From: Helianthus annuus
Taxonomy: Eukaryota > Streptophyta > Magnoliopsida > Asterales > Asteraceae
NCBI RefSeq assembly: GCF_002127325.2
Contig: NC_035446.2
Coordinates: forward strand, 157,450,799-157,514,798
Length of the DNA stretch: 64,000 bases
Direction: 5' to 3'
Shown: one piece after another, positions 47,772 to 59,839 of the stretch
Position numbering within the stretch: the stretch's first letter is position 1
How the letters are laid out: the number at the start of each line of letters is the position of its first letter
Position numbers and translations under genes: made by a program
The notes under the pieces: model-generated
Told to the model about the DNA's origin: nothing
Databases searched by the model: none
The model's input: the letters and a program-made list of their open reading frames with translations, nothing else

Positions 47772-49517
47772 ACCTTACCATCTTGTACCCCCTCAAGAAT
47801 TAACGACTCCTGAATTAGTTTGTTAGAGGCCTGTAAGTCAGCACCTAACATCACACCCATCGCAACCGTGGCATCGACTTCATCAGCTTGGGACTTGAGC
47901 ACCTCTGTATTAGAGCAAGGAGAATGAACAGGGGCAGCAGGAATGTCAGTGTTGCTGTTAGAAGGTTGAAAGTTGAGGTCTAGGATGTTGGACTCTGCTT
48001 GGGCCGTCTTCAACCGAGACCCCATATCAGATTCTAGTCCCAGCAAAGAATCAAGACCAAACAAATCTTCATTACCCTTGGCCTTTTTCCCCACCTTAGT
48101 TTTCTCAAGGCTACTTGAGTAAGCCGGATTGGGTCGGCCCAAAGTACCCAGGAGAGATTTTTTTTTCTTTTATTGATCAAAACCCTCTGGTCAACATTCT
48201 CTATGTCAGAGAAATTATTGTCCTCAAAATTGAACTGATCCCCTGGCACAAAATCTTCCATCCCATTAATACATTCTATATTTTTCTCCAAGGAATTAGG
48301 AAGGTCATTAACACCATTAATATGAATGGGAGTTTCCAAAAAAACCGCCTCAGTCCTAGCTGCCGGAATTTCTTCATCGGAGACTGGTGGTAAAACCGAT
48401 TCATCTCCGACGACTTCATTATCAACCCTCATTCCGTCAGTATCAACTTCGACCTCTATGTCTTCTACATTGTCTGTGTGAGAGTCCCGATCGGAGGAAG
48501 CAGAAGGCACTTTGTAGAATTCGGGGATCCAATCCCCAGCCTCTTCTGCAACCCAGATAGAGAACTTCCTATCCCTCCAAGCCAGGGAAACCGATTCAGC
48601 AATTCTTTTACCGTCGCCCACTAAAACCCTGATATAATCGTACGATAAATCGTCATCACCATCTGATCTAGCGGCTCTATGAACAATCTTACCATAAGAA
48701 TTGCCAACAACATCAATAACTTCACGAGAAAACAATTGCAACGGAAGACCCGTAATTTTTAGCCATGCTAGACGTTCAAAACCAAAAGATTGACCCATCC
48801 AAACATCGATCTTCGAAAACCTGCCTAACACTTCAAGGGCTGCTTCAAGAACCAAAGACGTAACCTTTTCATCATCAAAGGATATAAGAACAGAGAGGCC
48901 CCCTAAATATTGAACCTTACCCAGACCTGGGCATATGTCGTTCAGGATCACGTGAATGCTCTTGAGGGCCTCCAAGTCAATCATACGTGCAACCAAAGCC
49001 TTCCCATGCAAACCTTTGAAAGCATTGACTTCATTATCGATGACAGGAGACTTTCCAACATTCCCGGAGGCTGCTTTACCAAGGAGAGTGTCTGTAAACG
49101 AACGTGTGCCGTTGTAGAAAGACGAGAATGCTGCAGTTTGCGACCTTTCATCTACCTTTGGTGCCTTGTTCCTGTTAACACCCTGCTGCCTATTGTGATT
49201 GATCTTCTCAGATCTTATTTCGCCTTCTTCTAGCGTAAACTTCGCTATGTTAGCCTTCAACCAACATTCACCGATCGAGTGTTGCAAATCTTCTTGATCA
49301 AATCCGCTGAATCCTTAACATCGAGGAATGAAACGAAACCAAACCGGTTACCTGCTTTGTCTCGTTTACGGGCAATATAGAGATCATAGATATCCCCATA
49401 AGAACGAATAAACTCCGATAGATCTTTACCGCTACATTTATCTGGCAAATTAGTGACGAAAATCTTAGTGATTCTTGAAAGAATATTGGCCGGAATTGTG
49501 AACGGCCGGCCTGTCAT
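47768..49517 (-). pseudogene. LINE ORF1 with RNA-recognition motif (frameshifted)
   Basis: Three frames are needed: 49517-49257 (RRM with KIFVTNLPDKCSGKDL as RNP2-like start and RFGFVSFLDV as RNP1), 49287-48034 (basic/acidic linker and a DUF4283-like region around LGRFSKIDVWMGQSFGFERLAWLKITGLPL), then 48142-47768 (Ser/Asn tail). The frame change near 49280 falls in the last RRM strand and the one near 48160 in an A-rich run. ORF1 proteins of plant L1 elements bind element RNA. Confidence 0.8.
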
Positions 49518-49561
49518 CCCTAGAGAGGTTTACTGCAACGAGGCTATTTGTTTTAACAATT

Positions 49562-50710
49562 ACAAAACAGTTAGTATGATAGGTGGTGTGTGTTTCCCTT
49601 TTTTTTAAAGTAATGACCAGAATGAATAAATGAATCAAGATTGTAACAACTGTAAAATGAAAAAGTCATTTTTGAAACAACATATATTAAAATTGATAAA
49701 TGAATTTTGTAACGTAATGAACAAAGTTATTTTTCGAACTTTTTGTTAAAGTTATGTAGAATCGTAAGAAGACAAATGCAACCGTGATGATACATGTGGG
49801 CAGCATTATTATCTTCACTTCACTTCTACTACAAGTCTCCTATGAATCTTTCCCTTTTACACCATCTTCCACACATAAAAAGCCATAACCAGTTAACCAC
49901 CACTCATCATTCATCTCCAATAATTACTTCCGAATTTCCGATATTCACACCAACTAACATTAATAAAAACTTATACACAATTACAGAAGTATATTAAACA
50001 ACTAAAATTAGCATATAAGTACTTATTTTACAAGAATTCATAGAGAATTTTTCAAAATAACATGAAGAAACAATTACACCGTTTGGTCCTTTTGGTTTCT
50101 GGCATATTTCAATGTCGTATACCGATAGTTTTTTGTTACAAAATCAGGTGTTAACGTTCTGTTTTGTTAAATCTTACTAAAATGACTAAAATGCCATTTA
50201 ATAACTAGATTGACTAATTTATATTTGACTAATATGATTGAAAGTAATTTTCCTGTTTTATTTATATTTTTTATAAATATAAATTTAAACGGATTTGAAG
50301 TTTCTTTGAGTTTATAAAGAATATGCTTGTAAAATAAACTTTTTAACTTAATCTAAATTATAAACTCAAATAAGTTGTACTATTTACGCTAAAATGAGCC
50401 GCTTTTGTGGTTTTTGTATTTTTGTGTGTTTTTTTTTTAATTTTAATAGCACCCGTATACTTTAAATAATTGCGTTCATTGATTATACCGATTTTTTTAT
50501 TGTACTTTTGGATTTTTTTTCTTTTGATTGTTATACTAAGTGTCGGTATTGTATCAATATCGTAACAAATTGAAATGATACCGTCTGGATTCCTGACACA
50601 ACACACGGGAAAAATTTACTAGTAACTTACAAAAGTCACATGCTTGTTATAAAAAAAAATCAGAACACACTAACAATATCCTACTAGCTAATAAAATTAT
50701 CGAACCTTAA
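49562..50710. other. Intergenic, no gene recognised
   Basis: AT-rich sequence between the LINE and the first germin-like repeat unit. 50060-50220 resembles a transposon-type repeat (TTTGGTCCTTTTGG words). No coding region supported. Confidence 0.4.
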
Positions 50711-50795
50711 AAGGCAAGGAAAAACAAAATGTATGGTACATGATTGAACCTCAGTAGCAATCATACTAATAAAAAATCCATTAAACTAAACTACC

Positions 50796-50802
50796 TATAA
50801 AT
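50796..50802 (+). promoter_or_regulatory. TATA box of germin-like gene 1
   Basis: TATAAAT 45 bp before the ATG; the same sequence is at the same place in gene 2. Confidence 0.6.
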
Positions 50803-50840
50803 TTCCATCTTCATCCCCACCCTACCCCATCGCTATAACC

Positions 50841-51491
50841 ATGTTCCCCAAAACGACCGTTATGTTAGTTATGTTCATCTTCCACTTCACCACCCACCCA
50901 CCCTCACCGGTTTCCGGATCCGACCCGGATCCAATCCAAGACTACTGTCTACCCTCTACCCACACCCACCACCAATGCAAAAACTCTTCATCTCTCACCG
51001 TTGACGACTTCATATTTTCCGGCATAAAACACCCCGGAAACTTCACCAACAAATTCTCTGGAGTACCCGTTTCCGCCGCAGTCTTTCCAGCCCTTAACAC
51101 ACTCGGAATGTCGCTAGTTAGAGCCGACTTCGAGGTTGGTGGCATCAATGTTCCTCATTATCATCCTCGGGCCACCGAGGTGGCGTATGTGCTTGAAGGG
51201 AAGGTTTATTCAGGATTTGTTGACACAAACAATAAAGTTTTTGCTAAAGTGATTGAAAAGGGGGATGTGATGGTGTTTCCTAGAGGTGTGTTGCATTTTC
51301 AGATGAATGTTGGTGATTCTCCGGCTGCGGTTCTTGGGAGTTTTGATAGCCAGAATCCGGGGTCGATGAAACTTCCGGTAGCTTTGTTCGGGTCCGGGAT
51401 CAATGAGGAGTTGTTGGAGAAGGCTTTTGGATTGAAAGATAAAGAGATTCATAAGTTGAAGAAGAGATTTGGCAGTGAAAATGAAGAATAG
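50841..51491 (+). CDS. Germin-like protein 1 (216 aa, intronless)
   Basis: Secreted cupin. Signal peptide about 1-26 (MFPKTTVMLVMFIFHFTTHP..). Conserved Cys pair C36 and C46 near the N-terminus. Cupin motif 1 with metal ligands H106, H108 and E113 (PHYHPRATE; most germins have PHTHPRATE). Cupin motif 2 FPRGVLHFQ with H152. N-glycosylation sequons at N48 and N67. Length and FPALN, GFVDTNNK and NPGSMKLPVALFG blocks are standard for apoplastic germin-like proteins, closest by memory to the rice GLP 9-3 type. Members are Mn-binding hexamers; some have superoxide dismutase or other activities, which cannot be assigned from sequence. ATG chosen as first Met before the signal peptide. Confidence 0.95.
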   Translation: MFPKTTVMLVMFIFHFTTHPPSPVSGSDPDPIQDYCLPSTHTHHQCKNSSSLTVDDFIFSGIKHPGNFTNKFSGVPVSAAVFPALNTLGMSLVRADFEVGGINVPHYHPRATEVAYVLEGKVYSGFVDTNNKVFAKVIEKGDVMVFPRGVLHFQMNVGDSPAAVLGSFDSQNPGSMKLPVALFGSGINEELLEKAFGLKDKEIHKLKKRFGSENEE

Positions 51492-52815
51492 GTATGAGTT
51501 TTGAGTTTAAGTTTGAGTTTGAGTAGTGTATTTTATTCTTTATTGTTTTTATAATAGCATGAAAATTTGTTGATGTATGTTTTTAGCAATAAGAGTTTGG
51601 TAACAAACACTTGTTTGATTGTTTTCTACTTTGTAGATTTTTTGTTATGTGTTTTTACATGAGAGTTTCTTTTTGAAAAGAACTTGAGTGTGATTTATGA
51701 GTTCATGTAGAATAAGTAACCTTAGTAATTTTTTAAGGAATATTATTATATTAAGGAATTTGCTAAGCATAACCTTAAGGCATGTGTTATAATCATTCTA
51801 CACATGGCTCGTCCCGACCCTAAGGTTGGGGATCGTACTAAAGGTTTCTCGTAGGTGGCACATCATGCTTCCATTTCGAGCGTGGTTTTCCCGTTCGACC
51901 CTTTCGTGCCACTTAATTAAGCACCTAGCAGGTAGAAATTATGGATCCTAGTCTTCTAATCGTGTTTAACAGATCTCTGACAACACGAATTATCCAAGTA
52001 TTAAACTTGAATACAACTCGTTTAACTACTTATATCCCATGTCAATAACAAAGTTGTATTTTTATGTACCAAGAAGAAGAAATAATGGATCCTAACCTAC
52101 TAATTTTATTTATTTTTAAAAAAGTAAAATAATCAGGCAGTGTACTTTTCAGCAAACATGTTTAATCGTGTCTTATACGGGTGTCATATTGCCAGCCCTA
52201 CTTGCAGGTATGACAAATGGTCTAAATAAGTTTGCTTATGTGTTCTACTTAAATTGTACAATGGATCAACATAAGATATTTTTATAAAACCTAGCAACTT
52301 AAAACAAGTTCAAATGGGAGAGCACCACCCACCGGCAATCACCATTGTGTCGCCATCATCTACTAGTTGGCACTACAATCATTACCATAACCAATAATCA
52401 CCACCACCATTTATGCCACCCCTACGATTATCATGGCCCACATTGGCTGCCACTATCGTATTTGCCACAGTCATTAGCATTAGCCGACGTAAAAGCAAAT
52501 ATTGTGGGTGAGCCCATCTTGATAATAGTTTTCTACAATGACCCATTTCAAGGTGAGCCAAATTTGTCAAAAATAGGTTTGACCTAAATCAAATTGATAC
52601 TTTCTATAAACGACCCGTTTTGAACAAAACACAAGTTGACCTGAATCCAATTTGACAAGTTACCCTACCCACTCGTTTACCAGGCTTGTGTTTAAAGATT
52701 AAAAAAGTGCAGAGCATCATATAGCATTTTGTCTCTAATGCTCAATCATAGCCGAAAAACTAGTTTTACCGAAACATATTGAAATGGCTATTCTGTTTAT
52801 TCACTGTTATCCATC
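51492..52815. other. 3' flank of germin-like gene 1
   Basis: No further gene. Includes the 3' untranslated region and sequence shared with unit 2 (there interrupted by the 53790-55128 element). Small open frames at 52345-52587 are low-complexity and not supported. Confidence 0.5.
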
Positions 52816-52897
52816 TTAAGGAAAAACAAAATGTATGGTACATGATTGAACCTCAGTAGCAATCATACTAATAAAAAATCCATTAAATTAAACTACC

Positions 52898-52904
52898 TAT
52901 AAAT
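52898..52904 (+). promoter_or_regulatory. TATA box of germin-like gene 2
   Basis: TATAAAT 45 bp upstream of the ATG, identical in position to gene 1. Confidence 0.6.
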
Positions 52905-52942
52905 TTCCATCTTCATCCCCACCCTACCCCATCGCTATAACC

Positions 52943-53593
52943 ATGTTCCCCAAAACGAACGTTATGTTAGTTATGTTCATCTTCCACTTCACCACCCACC
53001 CACCCTCACCGGTTTCCGGATCCGACCCGGATCCAATCCAAGACTACTGTCTACCCTCTCCCCACACCCACCACCAATGCAAAAACTCTTCATCTCTCAC
53101 CGTTGACGACTTCATATTTTCCGGCATAAAACACCCCGGAAACTTCACCAACAAATTCTCTGGAATACCCGTTTCCGCCGCAGTCTTTCCAGCCCTTAAC
53201 ACACTCGGAATGTCGCTAGTTAGAGCCGACTTCGAGGTTGGTGGCATCAATGTTCCTCATTATCATCCTCGGGCCACCGAGGTGGCGTATGTGCTTGAAG
53301 GGAAGGTTTATTCAGGATTTGTTGACACAAATAATAAAGTTTTCGCAAAAGTGATTGAAAAGGGGGATGTGATGGTGTTTCCTAGAGGTGTGTTGCATTT
53401 TCAGATGAATGTTGGTGATTCTCCGGCTGCGGTTCTTGGGAGTTTTGATAGCCAGAATCCGGGGTCGATGAAACTTCCGGTAGCTTTGTTCGGGTCCGGG
53501 ATCAATGAGGAGTTGTTGGAGAAGGCTTTTGGATTGAAAGATAAAGAGATTCATAAGTTGAAGAAGAGATTTGGGAGTGAAAATGAAGAATAG
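52943..53593 (+). CDS. Germin-like protein 2 (216 aa, near-identical tandem copy)
   Basis: Differs from gene 1 at only three residues seen by eye: T6N, T40P and V75I. The signal peptide, cysteines C36/C46, metal ligands H106, H108, E113 and H152 and both glycosylation sequons are unchanged. The frame is intact and the proximal upstream sequence, including the TATA box, is also conserved, so both copies are likely expressed. Unlike gene 1, a fold-back transposon sits about 200 bp after its stop codon and may alter the 3' end of the transcript. Confidence 0.95.
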   Translation: MFPKTNVMLVMFIFHFTTHPPSPVSGSDPDPIQDYCLPSPHTHHQCKNSSSLTVDDFIFSGIKHPGNFTNKFSGIPVSAAVFPALNTLGMSLVRADFEVGGINVPHYHPRATEVAYVLEGKVYSGFVDTNNKVFAKVIEKGDVMVFPRGVLHFQMNVGDSPAAVLGSFDSQNPGSMKLPVALFGSGINEELLEKAFGLKDKEIHKLKKRFGSENEE

Positions 53594-53789
53594 GTATGAG
53601 TTTTGAGTTTGAGTTTGAGTAGTGTATTTTATTCTTTATTGGTTTTATTATAGCATGAAAATTTGTTGATGTATGTTTTTAGCAATAAGAGTTTTGGTAA
53701 CAGACACTTGTTTGATCGTTTTCTACTTTGTAGATTTTTTGTTATGGTTTTTACATGAGAGTTTCTTTTTGAGAAGAACTTAAGTGATT

Positions 53790-55128
53790 GAGTAAATTAC
53801 AAGTTTTGTTCTTTATCTTTACATCAAATTTCAGTCGCTGTTTTTTTGGCCAAAAGTTGACAGTCGCTGTCTTTTACCTTTCAAAATCTCGTACGTTTTA
53901 TCCTTTATGCCAAACTAAGTTAGAATTTTTGGTTAAATCTGGTCATGTGTTTTGCACATGAGGGTATTGTTGTGATTTCATCTCTTCAGGGACTATTGTG
54001 TAAAAAACTTATGTTTAGAGACTAGTTTATAAATTAAAACATTTAATTATTTGTTTATATATGTTTTATAAAAGTTAATTATAGCCTTTCTTATCCCATC
54101 TCTCTCTACTCTACTACAAACAACCACCACTACCATCTGTCGGCTACCGCCAACGGCCACCACTACCACTTGTCGGCTACCACCACCACCCCTCGAATAA
54201 ACAATAACCCTGAAACTTGAACAAAAAACAATCAAAATCATTGTTTAGAGTCACAAAAACTGTTCAAATTGCTCATCCCACCACCACTCTCTCTCTATCT
54301 TCCTCGTCATCTCTCTATCTTCCTCACCGTCTCTTTCTCTAAACCTGCCACCACCACCACAAAATCAAACCAAATAAAAATCCTAACTCACCAGCGAAAG
54401 CTGAAACCAGTCAAACCTGCCACCACCACAAAATCGAAGGGGATTTAGAACTTTATTTATCGCCGTCGTTCAAACCCTAAATGGAAAACCTGAAAACGGT
54501 GCCGAATCTAGTTAGAGGTTAGATCAGATTTGGATTTAAAACTTCTGGATCGAAGTGTTGCGACTGGGTCAGAGTTTCAGCATGCTTCAAAGTATCAACT
54601 GTTCTGTATGAGGGGTTTTTTTGGCCATTGATTCTTTGTTTTTTGGTTGTCGTGGTGGTGGCTAGTGGCGGTTGGTGGTGGGTTAGGGTTCATACAACGG
54701 GGTGAGGTGTTGGTGACGGTCTGGCGGGGTGGTCTTCATATTAGTGGGTAAGGTGCTGGCGGTGGTGGTAGGTTGTGATGGTATGGTATGGTTGATGGTG
54801 GTTGGTTGTGGTAATATAGAAGAGGTTGAGGGAGAAATGGATGAGAGTGAAAAATGGTTTCAATGATTAATTATAAATAGAGTTTCTTACAAACTAGTCC
54901 CTAAACATAAGTTTTTTACACAATAGTCTCTAAAGAGATGAAATGACAACAATGCCCTCGTGTGTAAGGCACATGATCAGATTTAACCAAAAATTCTAAC
55001 TGGGTTTGGCCTAAAGGACAAAACGTGCAAGATTTGGAAAGGTAAAGGACAACGACTGTCAACTTTTGGCCAAAAGGACAACGTCTGAAATTTGATGTAA
55101 ACATAAAGACAAAACTTGTAATTTACTC
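53790..55128. mobile_element. Fold-back MULE-like element with perfect 9-bp target duplication
   Basis: Termini GAGTAAATTACAAGTTTTG and (reverse) GAGTAAATTACAAGTTTTG are perfect inverted repeats that extend, imperfectly, about 240 bp on each side. TAAGTGATT flanks both ends (53781-53789, 55129-55137). Unit 1 of the tandem duplication has the uninterrupted site, so the insertion is younger than the duplication. The interior is (CCACCAC)n- and GGTGGTGG-rich with no intact ORF. Confidence 0.9.
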
Positions 55129-56285
55129 TAAGTGATTTATGAGTTCATGTAGAATAAGTAACCTTACTAATTTTTTTAAGGAATATTATTATATTAAGGA
55201 ATTTGCTAAGCATAACCTTAAGGCATGTGTTATAATCATTCTACACATGGCTCGTACTAAAGGTTTCCTGTAGGTGGCACATCATGCTTCCATTTCTAGG
55301 GTGGTTTTCCTGCTCGACCCTTTCGTGCCACTTAATTAAGCACCTAGCAGGTAGAAATTATGGATCCTGACCTTCTAATCGTGTTTAACAGGTCTCTTAG
55401 CCTTCTAATCGTGTTTAACAGGTCTCTGACAACACGAATTATCTAAGTATTAAACATGAATACAACTCGTTTAACTACTTTATATCCTATTCGATAACAA
55501 AGTTGTATGTTTTATGTATCAAGAAGAAGAAATGATGGATCATAGCCTACTAATTTTATTTATTTTTAAAAAAGTTATACAATCACGCAGTGTACTTTTC
55601 AGCAAACATGTTTAATCATGTCTTATACAGGTGTCATATTGCCAGCCCTACTTGCAGGTATGACAAATGGTCTAAATAAGTTTGCTTAGGTGTTCTACTT
55701 AAATGGTACAATGGATCAACGTAAGATATTTTTATAAAACCTAGCAACTTAAAACAAGTTTAAATGGGAGAGCACCACCCACCGGCAATCCCCATTGTGT
55801 CGCCACCATCTACTAGTTGGCACTACAATCACTGCCATAACCAATAATCACCACCATTTATGCCACCTCTACGATTATCATGGCCCACTTGGCTGCCATT
55901 ATCGTATTCGCCACTGTCGTTAGCATTAGCCGACGTAAAAGCAAATATTGTGGGTGAGCCCATCTTGATAATTGTTTTCTACCATGACCCATTTCAAGGT
56001 GAGCCAAATTTGTTAAAATAAGTTTGACCTAAATCAAATTAGGTTGGACCTAAATCAAATTGATACTTTCTATAAACGACCCGTTTTGAATAAAACACTA
56101 GTTGACCTGAATCCAATTTGACAAGTTACCCTACCCAGTCGTTTACCAGGCTTGTGTTTAAAGATTAAAAAAGTGCATGTGCATCATATAACATTTTGTC
56201 TCTAATGCTCAATCATAGCCTAAAAACTACTTTTACCGAAACATATTGAAATGGCTATTCTGTTTATTCACTTTTATCCATCTTA

Positions 56286-56859
56286 GGGGTAAGACTGATA
56301 GTCATATTTGGATGGATCAACCAATAATTAGAGTTATTTTACACATGATCCAAGCAATCAAATAGATGAAACATCGACTCATCTACCTCATTCGTTAACG
56401 ATGGTACACGACTTGAGCTACCACTTAAAAGGATTAGAGTTTAGACCATTGCTATATCACCTTTAGTTGTTACTAACTTCCCAAATGTTTTATACCAAAA
56501 TATAATGCAACTATTCATTAACTTGTGCTTTGTTCAAGACATTACTCTTTAAAGCGTAAAACTCAAATTTAACCACAATAGTTCTAATTATATGCAATAT
56601 TTTCATTTTGGCTCATGTTACTGGTCGGGTTGGACTAGTTCTAGACATTACCGAGCTTGGATTGGAACTGATGTGGGAGGAAACTCCTTAAAAGGGATAA
56701 ATCGTTTAAGAGACCAGAACTCGGAACTTGAAATATTAGTTAAAATAAACGGACCTAATTAACTAGTACTACCAACAAGAGGGAGGTTACAATCCAAATA
56801 AACCACACGTGATTTAATTTCATTAACCTAACCATCCATCAACGGTAATTATTTAATCT
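56286..56859. other. Intergenic, no gene recognised
   Basis: AT-rich region between the germin-like repeats and the 3' end of the TBL gene; presumably contains the TBL 3' untranslated region. Confidence 0.4.
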
Positions 56860-59349
56860 TCAAAGCATAGCATTTAGCATCTCATTCCAGATATCAGGAA
56901 CACCAGGCAGGCACCAATGACTACAATCAGCCGAACCATGGCCCGTCCCGTGTTGTTTCTCGACTTTATCTCCACCAGCTTGTGTGTAAACAGATGGGTG
57001 TCCGTCTTTTCGTAGAGCTGACATAGCAGTTATATCTTGTAGATAAACAGGAAATCTCATACTTTTTAGCACGCCTTTAAGAATCATCATCTCTTCAGGT
57101 ACATGGGGGTGACTAGCATACGCTAACGGTTCCCTTTGCTTGTAGCATTTCCATCCATTGTCCCTGTACAACTTTCTTTGTGTTAGGTACAACTTATTAT
57201 GCACAACTTACAACTACCCATGACCCGTTTTGACATCTCATATATTTAGTAAGATTTATACACAAGGTACCTATTATGCCGAGGTGACATGCTACGAAAT
57301 ATGACACGGGACTGACGTGGGTCGAGGTTCAAATCGATCCATTTAGCCCATGTTCGAAGCCCTCTTTGGTATGCAACCATTCGGTTCATATCCCGGGCTA
57401 CATGCTTTCCCTCCATCAACAAGTCCCACCTGAAAACATCATACAAAATTACAATTTATAAGTTGTAAATTGTAATGTACAAGTTAGTACTTTTATTGCT
57501 TACGAGGTCCATTTGTCAGAGTGGGTCCACCAGTGTGCCGAATCAAAAACCAACACATCAGCAGCTCTCCAATACTTGGCATTCTCTTCTATCAAATCCA
57601 AATGCAAAATCCTCCTGTTTCCAGGCCCTTTCTTCAGTTCAACAAGAAGTGGGGCCCAACAAAACTCAATAGATGTCTCAAAATCCTGGAAAAGAAGACA
57701 ATGAACAACCATGTCAAACTTGTATCTTAGGGGTGGCTAGAGTAGAGTGAAATAAAGCAATAGCTTTTGGGCTCGCTTCCCTAATGGCCCTTGATATTAA
57801 AAATTACATGTAGATAAATTGGGTCTCAATTTTTTATGTGCTTTAGGCCTCAAAAAGCTTGAACCGCCCTAGGCACATTATGGTATTATACAAATCCCCG
57901 GTTCCATATATTTATATATTTGTATTGATGAGTTGTACAATATAATATTTTGTTGATGCATACTATGACATGGCCGGCTTTGAGGGAGGGTCAGGTGGGT
58001 GACGACCCTCGGCCTGGTCGCCCAAAGGGCATGGGTTTAAAAAAGATTGTATTACATTTGTAATTTTTTTAAACATGTATATTTAATTTCAAATAATATA
58101 AGACCCGACTAGTTTAAACAATTAAACCTAAATTAGATTTTAGACCCGAATAAAAATAGGCCCAATTATTTAAATTGGTAAACAATTAAATAAAAAAAAC
58201 CAACAATTAAAACTCATTACCAATTTATATCAATTATTTTGTCATATTGTGTTTTTTTTATATATGATTATTGACTTTGTATTATAGGGGCCTTTTTTTT
58301 ACTCGTCATGTTTAAGATTCTCGGGACAACCCTGATGTCATAGATTCATAGTACAATATATTGTTGCATACCTTTGACATATATGGTCGACCAACAAATG
58401 TATGTTACAACTCGCTAATATGTATGTATGTTGTGGTTATAACTTATAAATACAATCGGTCTCACCAGGGCATGGAAGGCCATCGTTGGGCCTGCATAAG
58501 TAACCGTTTTGCGGTCAGTTGGCACTACGGATTCGACCAAGCAAACGAGAGATTCCCATTGGTTTCTCATTATGGAATCACCTACTAACATTATTCTTTT
58601 CCTTCTCATTCTTCCAAGAAACTCCAATGCATCAAACCTGAAATAACATGAGTTTTACCCATCCAATCTTAAGGTACAACTTTTGTTGCACAAATTACAA
58701 AACATTGATCATATACTATTACTAGTTACTAGATAATAAACCAATTGTTGTAGGCTAGACATGTTTTTTGAGTTTAAATAATCAAAGTTAAAAAGTATGA
58801 CTTGTTAGGATTTGTCATTTTGGCCTCTGGATAGGCCAAAAAATAAGACCTTTTAGTTAACTAAAAAGAACAAAACATATAAAACGGGTTGAAAATGTGT
58901 TTCAACCCAACATCACTTGGCCCGACTCATTTGACATATAACATAAAACATTTTAACTCGTCACTTATTTTGTCTAACTCTAATAATATACGACAAGGTG
59001 AAAGAGAAAATACATACCTAGGAATGTTACAACCATGTGGTTTCCATCTCCATTTCTCGTAATCAGAATCGGGCCTCCCATTTTTTCGACAAGTTACTCT
59101 AGTACTAAGATACGGGCAAGTGGCTGCATCGTAAAGAGGATAGGTTTGATCATACACCCATTTTCCCGACCCAAAATCACATTTTCTTAGTGAATCGTGA
59201 CGTCCCAGGACCATGTTGATCTCCTCATCCTTGTCATCATCGAGCCACGACAACTCCTCAATCTCGAGTTTCGACGCTCTAGTCAGTCTAACGAGACCAA
59301 GTAGCAATGAGAAGGCAAGGAAACACAAAATGAAGGTGGAGGAAGCCAT
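56860..59349 (-). CDS. Trichome birefringence-like (TBL) protein, polysaccharide O-acetyltransferase family (5 exons, 382 aa)
   Basis: Exons on the minus strand: 59349-59018, 58637-58466, 57685-57504, 57429-57271, 57163-56860 (1149 nt, phases consistent). N-terminal signal or anchor segment (MASSTFILCFLAFSLLLGLV). The PMR5N-type TBL domain follows with CDFGSGKWVYD, CPYLSTRVTCRKNGRPD and WRWKPHGC. The GDS motif is at 130-132 (VGDSIMRNQWESL), and the matching DxxH motif at the C-terminus is D361 and H364 (DCSHWCLPGVPDIWNEM). These Ser, Asp and His residues form the esterase-like catalytic triad of TBL enzymes, which acetylate cell-wall polymers in the Golgi. The sequence is closest by memory to the Arabidopsis TBL36-38 group. 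Substrate cannot be assigned. Intron 2 (57686-58465) is the longest and contains repeat-like AT-rich sequence. Confidence 0.94.
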
Positions 59350-59839
59350 TAGTCATTACAAAGGTTGAAAGAAGACATGAATTGGTGGTATATAGGGCCA
59401 AAGTAAAAAAAAAAAAACATGTGGGGACACTTTATGAAAAGTTGGACGAAATTGTGTTAAATTTAGGCATGACATGCGATGAAATTGAGTCATCAAGAGG
59501 CTACAATCAATCATGAATGCCCACAGTGAAATGCGATAATTTATATTAGAGCAAACAGTTTTATGGTTGCAATTTATAAAGGACAATTTTCAAGGGGTAC
59601 AAAATTCAACGGTGGTAGATATATGATTTATTGATAAAGGTATTAAACTATTAATTAAATTTTAGTTAACTGACTTTTGGAGGGTAACCCATTTACGTGT
59701 AAGGTTGTTGACAATGGGTCTAGGAATTTTCATTAACGAGGGTAAAAAATGAATCATGTTAAATAAAACAACAATGAATGATGACATAACATGAAACAAT
59801 TTAGACAATTTATGTTATAACACGTATAACATATGTCTA
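59350..59839. promoter_or_regulatory. Upstream region of the TBL gene
   Basis: About 490 bp without coding signal directly upstream of the TBL start (gene on the minus strand). TATATAGGG (reverse CCCTATATA) at about 59390-59398, about 45 bp before the ATG, may be a TATA box. Confidence 0.4.

Larger units (their letters stand above)
44029..49553 (-). mobile_element. L1-type LINE, full-length but decayed
   Basis: Minus-strand order: RRM-containing ORF1 (49517-47768), endonuclease (47771-46980), reverse transcriptase and zinc-finger region (46953-44148), 3' end with a poly-A run (T-run at 44029-44036 on plus). TTAACAAT occurs beside both ends (44011-44018 and 49554-49561), a plausible target duplication. 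Several frameshifts and a stop interrupt both ORFs, so the copy is inactive. Confidence 0.85.
50711..52815 (+). repeat. Tandem duplication unit 1 (germin-like gene plus flanks, about 2.1 kb)
   Basis: The sequence from the AAGGAAAAACAAAATGTATGG block through the gene and about 1.3 kb downstream recurs in unit 2 beginning at about 52817; the gene offset is exactly 2102 bp. It ends at ..CACTGTTATCCATCTTA where unit 2 starts. Confidence 0.9.
52817..56285 (+). repeat. Tandem duplication unit 2 with a 1.3-kb insertion
   Basis: Same order as unit 1, including the downstream noncoding sequence up to ..TTCACTTTTATCCATCTTA. It is longer because of the fold-back element at 53790-55128 and a few small duplications (a 30-bp CCTTCTAATCGTGTTTAACA repeat at about 55370-55430, and a short GACCTAAATCAAATT repeat near 56030). 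Confidence 0.9.

Noticed and set aside
52345..52587. 80-aa open frame downstream of germin-like gene 1
   Set aside because: His-rich low-complexity; the equivalent region in unit 2 (about 55830-56010) does not preserve the frame.
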